From positions 1 to 5,659 of the forward strand of contig JAFTXB010000195.1 in NCBI GenBank assembly GCA_017461825.1: 5,659 bases of DNA. Reading direction: 5' to 3'. The notes beneath the pieces were generated by a model. That model saw only the letters and a list, made by a program, of their open reading frames with translations, was not told the origin of the DNA and did no database searches. Below are positions 1 to 4,263 of the stretch, in pieces. Source of the DNA: Clostridia bacterium (lineage in GTDB: Bacteria > Bacillota > Clostridia > Oscillospirales > CAG-272). Made by a program: the position numbers and the translations under genes. The first letter of the stretch is position 1. Every line of letters starts with the position of its first letter.

Positions 1-161
1 AACATCATTTGACCGAAGGTCAACATCATTTCGAGCGAAGCGAGAACATCATTATTCATTTTCGGCACAAATGAACGAGGTTGAGGCTTTGCCTCAAATG
101 ATGTTGCAACAAGTTGCAAATGATGTGATGCTTCGCATCAATGATGTTGCGCTTCGCGCAA
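1..161. repeat. Mirrored array of mini-hairpins separated by AACATCATT / AATGATGTT linkers
   Basis: The linker AACATCATT occurs at 1-9, 22-30 and 45-53. Its complement AATGATGTT occurs at 97-105, 119-127 (last base changed) and 140-148. Successive linkers within each half start 21-23 bases apart. Between them lie short inverted repeats with tiny loops: 11-21 (GACC, loop GAA, GGTC), 29-46 (inner GC-GAA-GC, with tandem G.A mismatches), 81-97 (loop TTT), 104-119 (loop AA or CAAG), 127-139 (loop TTC) and 147-161 (loop TTC). The centre holds a 7-bp hairpin at 55-61/69-75. Stem sequences differ from unit to unit while linkers stay fixed. The second half is the first half's architecture on the other strand, since TTC is the complement of GAA. 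The array probably continues left of the window. It resembles palindromic intergenic repeats of clostridia, but family membership is recalled rather than tested. No CRISPR-like direct repeats of 23-37 bases are present. Confidence 0.8.
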
Positions 162-177
162 ACGGAGCTGTAGCCGT
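162..177. repeat. Imperfect inverted repeat at the edge of the hairpin array
   Basis: ACGG at 162-165 can pair with CCGT at 174-177. Alternatively, ACG/CGT can close over GCT/AGC at 167-169/172-174. It has no flanking AATGATGTT linker on its right, so it may mark the boundary of the array. The fold is weak. Confidence 0.3.
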
Positions 178-200
178 TCGTTCAGTACGCTAATTGATAG

Positions 201-229
201 TTGATTTTTAAGCGAAAGTATGATATAAT
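201..229 (+). promoter_or_regulatory. Sigma-A promoter with extended -10
   Basis: The -35 box TTGATT lies at 201-206 and the -10 box TATAAT at 224-229, separated by 17 bases. TG at 221-222 one base before the -10 box makes it an extended -10. Transcription should start near 236. It lies between the hairpin array and the truncated four-helix-bundle gene. It is also the only promoter visible ahead of the lipoprotein gene. Confidence 0.8.
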
Positions 230-240
230 TAGTTTAAAAA

Positions 241-246
241 AGGTGG
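241..246 (+). promoter_or_regulatory. Ribosome binding site deciding the start at 254
   Basis: AGGTGG lies 7 bases before the ATG at 254. The alternative in-frame GTG at 248 directly abuts this site, so it cannot be the start used with it. Confidence 0.65.
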
Positions 247-253
247 TGTGGTT

Positions 254-511
254 ATGAAAGAGGATAAGCTTGGGGATCTGTCTATGGAATTATCCGTAGA
301 AGTTTTAAAGCTGACAAAAGAGTTACGCTCAAAGCACGAAAATGATAATGAAAGGCGGTGCTGCAATAATGAAATCGTTCAACAAAATAATAGCTACTGT
401 GTTAATCGTTTTGATTTTAATACTATCATTGTCGTCTTGTTCAAAAGAGGCAACCAACAGTTTTTTAAACGAAGTAACCCTTGGGGTATGGGACAGGATT
501 CTTTTGGATGA
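254..511 (+). pseudogene. Truncated four-helix-bundle protein (23S rRNA intervening-sequence protein-like), N-terminal fragment
   Basis: Residues 1-29 (bases 254-340) read as the first amphipathic helix of the four-helix-bundle / S23 family: MKEDKLGDLSMELSVEVLKL followed by TKELRSKHE. Members are normally about 115-130 residues and continue with a GRSGTSIGANI-like segment and an HEAQYA-like segment. Neither is present here. After codon 29 the frame runs through the ribosome binding site and signal-peptide region of the next gene, and ends at 511 as an out-of-frame overlap with no family resemblance. I therefore read a deletion or insertion junction near 340. The start and promoter are intact, so a short peptide of up to 85 residues could still be made. 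Family assignment is from recalled motifs in a short stretch; the truncation follows from the missing downstream motifs. Full-length relatives act as small oligomeric nucleic-acid-associated bundles, for example bAvd in diversity-generating retroelements, but no function can be claimed for this fragment. Confidence 0.6.
351..358 (+). promoter_or_regulatory. Ribosome binding site deciding the lipoprotein start
   Basis: AAAGGCGG lies 10 bases before the ATG at 369 and supports that start. The in-frame ATGs at 342 and 348 lie upstream of this site and lack their own. Confidence 0.6.
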
Positions 512-1049
512 GAAAACTCATAACGTTGTTGAGTACGTTGATGAAAACACAGCCAAATATCAAGGAAACACGTATTATTTAGCTCCTATGATCTTTATTC
601 AGGATGGTGAGACAACCGTTCAAGAAGATCGAGGCTATGAATACATTGGGTGGTCAGGTCCAAGATTTTTCTATATTGATACTTTCTATGGCGACTCGAA
701 AGATTCACCAAGCATATTATACAACACAAGGTTAAGCTATACATACTTCAGACAAGATTATGACTATAAAACAGATACGTTTAAAATTGAAGGAACAGAG
801 GACTACATCTGCTTTTCCGAGAATTTGATTGCACTTTCTGATATTCCATCAACCGATGGCGCTTATACATCAAGTGAGTTTGTTATTTTGTCATCTTCTA
901 CACATCCGTCGCTCGATATACGGTTTGGTGTTTTTGAGAATGAGGAAATTTGGTATGCCTACTCTATGGATTTTGTCTATTTTGAGTTGTCAGAAAATTT
1001 TGTTGAAATTTTGATAAAAAATCAAATCATTACATCATTGAACGCATAG
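369..1049 (+). CDS. Predicted lipoprotein of unknown function
   Basis: The 226-residue product begins with a lipoprotein signal peptide: basic start MKSFNK, hydrophobic core IIATVLIVLILILSL at 7-21, and lipobox LSSC with the lipidated cysteine at residue 24. It should be anchored to the outer face of the membrane. The mature part of about 203 residues is acidic and rich in tyrosine and phenylalanine, probably mostly beta structure, and ends without a C-terminal membrane segment. I do not recognise a domain or catalytic motif. The start at 369 is preferred over in-frame ATGs at 342 and 348 because the ribosome binding site lies at 351-358 and the signal peptide then begins correctly. It starts only 29 bases after the last recognisable codon of the four-helix-bundle remnant and has no promoter of its own, so the promoter at 201-229 probably drives it. 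The gene is markedly AT-rich compared with the genes at the right end, which fits a separate origin. Confidence 0.75.
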   Translation: MKSFNKIIATVLIVLILILSLSSCSKEATNSFLNEVTLGVWDRILLDEKTHNVVEYVDENTAKYQGNTYYLAPMIFIQDGETTVQEDRGYEYIGWSGPRFFYIDTFYGDSKDSPSILYNTRLSYTYFRQDYDYKTDTFKIEGTEDYICFSENLIALSDIPSTDGAYTSSEFVILSSSTHPSLDIRFGVFENEEIWYAYSMDFVYFELSENFVEILIKNQIITSLNA

Positions 1050-1082
1050 TAAACAATGTCATCTATTTCGGTCACCAAACGC

Positions 1083-1108
1083 AAAGGACACCTTCGGATG
1101 TCCTTTTT
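1083..1108 (+). terminator. Rho-independent terminator with UUCG loop
   Basis: AAAGGACA at 1083-1090 pairs with TGTCCTTT at 1099-1106. A C.A mismatch and a C-G pair close a TTCG tetraloop at 1093-1096, and the T run extends to 1108. The helix can be extended outward by CAAACGC (1076-1082) with GTGTTTG (1109-1115), so it may also act on transcripts from the other strand. It lies 33 bases after the lipoprotein stop codon. Confidence 0.85.
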
Positions 1109-1119
1109 GTGTTTGCCGA

Positions 1120-1195
1120 GGCACTCGTCGCTTCAAAGCTCGTAAGGCATGCGCAGAGCGTGCGAATCCTCGCCAAAGGCGAGTACCCTAGTGCC
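1120..1195. repeat. 76-base multi-hairpin intergenic segment closed by a terminal helix
   Basis: GGCACT at 1120-1125 can pair with AGTGCC at 1190-1195. Inside are a 6-bp hairpin at 1147-1152/1158-1163 (loop GCAGA), a 6-bp hairpin CTCGCC/GGCGAG at 1169-1174/1178-1183 (loop AAA) and a weaker GCT/AGC pairing at 1130-1132/1137-1139. It lies between a terminator and a promoter, so it is probably not efficiently transcribed from the left. It could be a copy of a dispersed intergenic repeat or a small structured RNA. The pairing is seen directly; the nature is not known. Confidence 0.4.
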
Positions 1196-1230
1196 GACAA
1201 CGAACGACCAATGCGCCCCTGCATAGATAC

Positions 1231-1259
1231 TTTACATTTCTTGAAAAATATGCTATAAT
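1231..1259 (+). promoter_or_regulatory. Sigma-A promoter with extended -10 for the first SGNH hydrolase
   Basis: The -35 box TTTACA lies at 1231-1236 and the -10 box TATAAT at 1254-1259, with a 17-base spacer and TG at 1251-1252. It matches the promoter at 2572-2600 at all but four of 29 positions. The predicted transcript start is near 1266, giving a leader of about 70 bases. Confidence 0.85.
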
Positions 1260-1280
1260 AAACACAGCAAATACTTTTCA

Positions 1281-1331
1281 GTTTTTTCGCATATCTGTCC
1301 TATAAATTTGAATCCACATGCGGAGGAAAAC
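1281..1331 (+). promoter_or_regulatory. Possible leader hairpin masking the ribosome binding site
   Basis: GTTTTTTCGCAT at 1281-1292 can pair with bases 1318-1331: CGCAT with ATGCG, two G.U pairs, and GTTTT with AAAAC. G1323 and A1324 are bulged and the loop is 25 bases. The stem covers the GGAGG ribosome binding site at 1322-1326. This would lower translation until opened. The pairing is visible, but its use in the cell is inferred. Confidence 0.35.
1322..1326 (+). promoter_or_regulatory. Ribosome binding site deciding the start at 1338
   Basis: GGAGG lies 11 bases before the ATG at 1338. The longer reading frame beginning with TTG at 1308 has no ribosome binding site and would place GGAGG inside the coding region. 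Confidence 0.65.
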
Positions 1332-1337
1332 CGTTTT

Positions 1338-2465
1338 ATGAATTACATCAATTACCGTGCTTCGCTGTATCACACGTTTCAAAAGCTTACCCAAGACAGA
1401 GAACTTACTGTCGTATATTTTGGTGGTTCGGTAACAGCGGGCTATGGTTCAAGCGATTCAAACGAATATTCTTGGCGCGCTTTAATTGGGAAATGGCTTT
1501 CTGCGGAGTTTCCAAATGCTCGGGTAAATAATATCAATCGTGCACTTGGTGAATCGGGTACTTATTTGGGAGCGAACAGAGTTCAAATGGATATTATACC
1601 GGCAAAGCCTGACTTGCTGTTTGTCGAATATTCAATAAATGATCGCTACTACAAATCCACCTACGAGAAAGCAGCTTCCCAATTTGAAACGATCATTCGA
1701 GAGGTCAAAACCGCACTGTCGGAAACAGATATTGTTACGGTTCTTGTAACAGATCAGAGGTGTCTTGAAACAAACCAAGAGGGCAAGCTTCATATACAGG
1801 CGCAAGCGCACGAAGATATTGCAAAAGCGTATAACATTCCGACAATTCACGCCGGACGTTATCTCGCGGCTGTGGTAGACTATTCAACCGCGAATTGGTC
1901 AAATTACGCCATTGATATCGTACATCTCAACGATGCGGGATATAAAATATACTATCAAATCATCCGTGAATTTATGTATAACAGCTTATTCTGTACAGAT
2001 TTCTTGAAGCCTCAAGAGCAATTTGTGATGTCCCCCATCATAAGTGATGATCTCTTCGACGGTGATCGCACCTATATCATTCCTTCACAAGATCTGCTTG
2101 CCAAGTCGAACGCTCTTGGCGGAGCGGGTGTTACATGGACAAATGAAAGCATTTTCAGCAATGCAGCGATAAGCGAAAAATGCGGACGGTTTCAATTTGG
2201 GGATGATAGCGATATGCTTGTAATTCGATTTCACGGTACAGAGATATCCGCATATATCTTTCAAAGCAATGTCTCTTGGTTGGTTTCCGTTGACGGCGGA
2301 GAGTACAAAACCGTTAAAAGCGGTTCCCATAATCCCACAATATTTGCGGAAGGGTTGACACCCGGGGAGCACACGGTAAAAATAAAGCCGACAACGAAAG
2401 TCAATGTTTCCGTCGGCGCAATCTTTACCCGCAATGCTGCGTTGGCTACTCGAAAAGGATCATAA
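1338..2465 (+). CDS. SGNH/GDSL-family hydrolase with C-terminal beta-sandwich domain (probable carbohydrate esterase)
   Basis: The 375-residue protein has the SGNH blocks in order. The nucleophile motif is FGGSVTAG with Ser31. A GESGTYLGANR segment at 71-81 supplies the oxyanion glycine. VEYSIND follows with Asn101, and DIVHLNDAGY carries the Asp193/His196 pair. The first block reads GGS rather than the classical GDS, as I recall for a branch of bacterial carbohydrate acylesterases. From about residue 225 a second, beta-rich domain follows, including a VSVDGGEYKTV strand pair and a GLTPGEHTVKI segment typical of accessory beta-sandwich domains. No signal peptide is visible, so it should act in the cytoplasm, most likely removing acetyl or other acyl groups from imported sugars. 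The substrate is not deducible. An in-frame TTG at 1308 would add ten residues but lacks a ribosome binding site. The gene has its own promoter and appears monocistronic. Confidence 0.85.
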   Translation: MNYINYRASLYHTFQKLTQDRELTVVYFGGSVTAGYGSSDSNEYSWRALIGKWLSAEFPNARVNNINRALGESGTYLGANRVQMDIIPAKPDLLFVEYSINDRYYKSTYEKAASQFETIIREVKTALSETDIVTVLVTDQRCLETNQEGKLHIQAQAHEDIAKAYNIPTIHAGRYLAAVVDYSTANWSNYAIDIVHLNDAGYKIYYQIIREFMYNSLFCTDFLKPQEQFVMSPIISDDLFDGDRTYIIPSQDLLAKSNALGGAGVTWTNESIFSNAAISEKCGRFQFGDDSDMLVIRFHGTEISAYIFQSNVSWLVSVDGGEYKTVKSGSHNPTIFAEGLTPGEHTVKIKPTTKVNVSVGAIFTRNAALATRKGS

Positions 2466-2470
2466 TCAAG

Positions 2471-2493
2471 CACGAATGAGATTCGCATTCGTG
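2471..2493. terminator. Hairpin after the first SGNH gene, weak terminator at best
   Basis: CACGAATG at 2471-2478 pairs with CATTCGTG at 2486-2493 around a 7-base loop, six bases after the stop codon. No T tract follows on the plus strand, so intrinsic termination is doubtful. It may instead protect the 3' end of the transcript. Confidence 0.4.
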
Positions 2494-2571
2494 TGCCGAA
2501 AGCCGTGAAAAAACTCGCCCGTGGGTATCTTCGCTGCAAGATGAATATCTTACTTTAAATAAAAATTTTTC

Positions 2572-2600
2572 TTTACATCTCTGCAAAAATGTGCTATAAT
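2572..2600 (+). promoter_or_regulatory. Sigma-A promoter with extended -10 for the LRR-SGNH operon
   Basis: The -35 box TTTACA lies at 2572-2577 and the -10 box TATAAT at 2595-2600, with a 17-base spacer and TG at 2592-2593. An A/T-rich run at 2555-2571 upstream could act as an UP element. It is the near twin of the promoter at 1231-1259. Transcription should begin near 2607, just before the leader ORF. Confidence 0.85.
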
Positions 2601-2625
2601 GAATGCAGAAAAGGGGGCTTTCATT

Positions 2626-2658
2626 ATGAAAGATTTCCTGCGATTTTGGTTTTGTTAA
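2626..2658 (+). CDS. 10-codon leader ORF upstream of the LRR gene
   Basis: An ATG at 2626 preceded by AAGGGGG (2611-2617, 8-base spacing) opens a short frame encoding MKDFLRFWFC and ending with TAA at 2656-2658. The stop codon overlaps the start of the AAAAGGAG ribosome binding site (2657-2664) of the following gene, whose ATG is 12 bases on. A ribosome ending here would cover that site, so the peptide may couple or regulate translation of the LRR gene. The peptide is rich in aromatic residues (three Phe, one Trp). Its start codon lies at the loop of a small hairpin, CTTTCA/TGAAAG at 2618-2623/2627-2632. Translation is plausible from the spacing but not proven. No terminator/antiterminator pair is visible, so classical attenuation is not supported. 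Confidence 0.4.
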   Translation: MKDFLRFWFC

Positions 2659-2670
2659 AAGGAGTCTCCA

Positions 2671-3513
2671 ATGGACACTTACAAATACAAAAACCTGACA
2701 CTAACCTACAGCTCCGTTATGCGTGACGAGCCATTACCCACTTTAGCGGTCGTGTCCTGCGAAAAGGATATCACTGAGGTTGTGATCCCCAACCGCGTTG
2801 AGGGGATGCCCGTTGTTGAGATTGCGGATCACGCCTTTGACGGTTGTTCACAGCTTGCGTGCGTAACCTTTGAAGAAGCAGACGAGCAGCAGTGGATGGA
2901 TCGGGCAACCTTTGAAAGGGTTGGCGAGCGCGCATTTCAGGATTGCGTTTCTCTGCGTGAGATCGTCCTGCCCGAAAGTCTTTCCTGCGAGATCGGCTGG
3001 AGCGCGTTTTATAACTGCACATCGCTCAAGTGTGCAGTCTATCCCAAAAGAACCACCGTCGAGGGCTATGCCTTTTCACGTTGCGACAGTTTGGAAAAAG
3101 CCTCTCCCGCGCGCTCGATCGGCGAGGCTGCCTTTAGCTTTTGCAAAAAATTAAAACAGCTGCCGCTTGGCGAGGGAATCACTTCCATTGAGGAGGACAC
3201 CTTTGAGCATTGCTATGATTTGACCGAAGTAACCATTCCAAAAAGTGTGCGTTATATCGGTGCATTGGCGTTTCGCAACTGCCACGGTCTCCGACGCGTG
3301 ACCTTTGAATCGCCCAAAAATTGGTATTTTGACAGCCGCTATTTTTCGGCAAACGTCACCGAACTAAACCTTTCCGATCCCGAGCGCAACGCTCGCTCGC
3401 TTGCGGGGATGGATTTTGACGACGGTGTGATCTCGTGGTATAAAAGCGAAGAAAAGCCAAAGCCCAAATCAAACGATTTTGAAGAGTGGTTGAAAAAACT
3501 GATGGAAGAATAA
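2671..3513 (+). CDS. BspA-type leucine-rich-repeat protein (LRR_5), cytoplasmic
   Basis: The 280-residue protein contains about seven BspA-like repeats between residues 47 and 212. Each is recognisable by an AF-x-x-C core (AFDGC, AFQDC, AFYNC, AFSRC, AFSFC, TFEHC, AFRNC), then a leucine position and a strand such as VTIPKSVRYIG. Repeats of this kind build a curved solenoid used for protein or ligand binding. Unlike the best-known secreted relatives, this protein has no signal peptide, cell-wall anchor or membrane segment, and it holds eleven cysteines, one in nearly every repeat. This suggests a reducing cytoplasmic location. The C-terminal tail from about residue 257 is highly charged (SEEKPKPKSNDFEEWLKKLMEE). 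The ATG at 2671 follows AAAAGGAG at a 6-base spacing. The SGNH hydrolase gene follows after 29 bases, so the two are probably cotranscribed. The binding partner is unknown. Confidence 0.85.
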   Translation: MDTYKYKNLTLTYSSVMRDEPLPTLAVVSCEKDITEVVIPNRVEGMPVVEIADHAFDGCSQLACVTFEEADEQQWMDRATFERVGERAFQDCVSLREIVLPESLSCEIGWSAFYNCTSLKCAVYPKRTTVEGYAFSRCDSLEKASPARSIGEAAFSFCKKLKQLPLGEGITSIEEDTFEHCYDLTEVTIPKSVRYIGALAFRNCHGLRRVTFESPKNWYFDSRYFSANVTELNLSDPERNARSLAGMDFDDGVISWYKSEEKPKPKSNDFEEWLKKLMEE

Positions 3514-3528
3514 AAATGACTACAAAAC

Positions 3529-3534
3529 AGGAGG
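3529..3534 (+). promoter_or_regulatory. Ribosome binding site deciding the start at 3543
   Basis: A perfect AGGAGG lies 8 bases before the ATG at 3543. Upstream in-frame starts (GTG 3486, ATG 3516) have no comparable site, and the ATG at 3516 would place AGGAGG inside the gene. Confidence 0.8.
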
Positions 3535-3542
3535 ATCTATTT

Positions 3543-4190
3543 ATGAGCCATTTGGAAAGCGGAGAAACCTCCGTACAGTATCAATGCAGCACGACAAAGC
3601 CCAACATCTTTCTGATCGGAGATTCGATCCGCATCGGCTACTGCAAGACCGTAAAACGGATCATGGCAGACACCGCCGAGGTCTTTTTCCCCGACGACAA
3701 CTGCCGTAGCAGCCAATTTGCCATTTGCAGCATGAAGCAATGGGCGGGTGCTTTGAGCGACCCGGCAGCCGTTGATCTGGTGCAATTTAATTGCGGACAC
3801 TGGGATACGGCGCACTGGGACCGCTCCGAGGAGCCCTTGACCAGCCCTTCTGAATACGAAAGAAACATTGGCATGATCCTGCGCTCGCTTCGCATTTATT
3901 TCCCAAACGCGCGCATCGTTTTTGCCACCACAACGCCCGTCAACCCCAACGAGGAGCTTGCCAAAAACCGCAACCCGCGCGATAACGAAACGATCGATCG
4001 CTACAACGCCATTGCGGTACGCATTGCCAAGGAGCATGGGATCGCCGTCAACGATCTCAACGCCTTTACCCGCGCGTGGGACAGCGATTGCTTTAAGGAT
4101 CACTGCCATTTTGTTCCCGAAGCCTGCGAGCGCTTGGGTGAAGAGGTCGCCCGCCGCTTGACCGAGCTGCTCCCCAAACGGGAAGGGTGA
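3543..4190 (+). CDS. SGNH/GDSL-family hydrolase, single domain (probable acylesterase)
   Basis: The 215-residue protein carries FLIGDSIRIGY with nucleophile Ser28, a DDNCRSS segment at 51-57 where the oxyanion region is expected, FNCGHWD with Asn83, and DHCHFVPEA with the Asp186/His189 pair near the C terminus. Length and block spacing fit the compact SGNH hydrolases (PF13472-like) that deacylate sugars. There is no signal peptide, so it should be cytoplasmic. It differs from the SGNH protein at 1338-2465 in its GDS motif, shorter length and lack of a second domain, so the two are not recent duplicates. The ATG at 3543 is chosen over GTG 3486 and ATG 3516 because of the ideal AGGAGG before it. 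It is the second gene of the operon starting at 2671 and ends just before a very strong terminator. The substrate is inferred from the neighbouring glycosidase only. Confidence 0.87.
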   Translation: MSHLESGETSVQYQCSTTKPNIFLIGDSIRIGYCKTVKRIMADTAEVFFPDDNCRSSQFAICSMKQWAGALSDPAAVDLVQFNCGHWDTAHWDRSEEPLTSPSEYERNIGMILRSLRIYFPNARIVFATTTPVNPNEELAKNRNPRDNETIDRYNAIAVRIAKEHGIAVNDLNAFTRAWDSDCFKDHCHFVPEACERLGEEVARRLTELLPKREG

Positions 4191-4207
4191 TAATTATATT
4201 GTATTAT

Positions 4208-4261
4208 AAAGAGAAAGAGATTGTAACATTGAAGCAATGTTGCAGTCTCTTTCTCTTTTTT
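4208..4261. terminator. Very long terminator between convergent genes, possibly bidirectional
   Basis: Bases 4208-4230 pair with 4236-4258 around the 5-base loop GAAGC. Thirteen outer Watson-Crick pairs (purine-rich AAAGAGAAAGAGA against pyrimidines) are followed by ten inner pairs that include three G.T pairs. A run of six T (4256-4261) follows on the plus strand, ending the operon. On the minus strand the hairpin begins five bases after the stop codon of the GH127 gene. The T-rich run after it is short (TTTATAAT on that strand), so termination in that direction is likely weaker. Confidence 0.9.
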
Positions 4262-4263
4262 CG

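Noticed and set aside
1..161. CRISPR array
   Set aside because: The recurring units are only 9 bases long, the spacers are themselves hairpins of 12-16 bases, and the second half is inverted. There are no cas-like genes.
1031..1039. An ACATCATT match to the array linker near the end of the lipoprotein gene
   Set aside because: It is a single 8-base match inside coding sequence with no hairpin beside it. It could mark a right end of the element but is too short to distinguish from chance.
1120..1195. Possible tRNA gene, because the closed fold is 76 bases long
   Set aside because: No T-arm sequence like GTTCGAATC sits just before the 3' acceptor strand, the seventh acceptor pair fails, and no proper anticodon arm is seen in the expected place.
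175..1206. Inverted 8-base match CGTTCGTT (175-182) / AACGAACG (1199-1206) as possible ends of an element enclosing the lipoprotein gene
   Set aside because: Similarity does not extend beyond eight bases and no target duplication is visible. Not enough to call element ends.
2471..2493. Full intrinsic terminator after the first SGNH gene
   Set aside because: The hairpin is good but no T tract follows, so it is listed only as a weak candidate.
2661..2669. Small palindrome GGAG-T-CTCC beside the LRR start codon as an operator
   Set aside because: It is only four bases per arm and overlaps the ribosome binding site. No second copy is seen near the other promoters.
3537..4109. Long open frame on the minus strand opposite the second SGNH gene
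   Set aside because: No ribosome binding site and no family resemblance. The plus-strand frame has intact catalytic motifs and explains the region.
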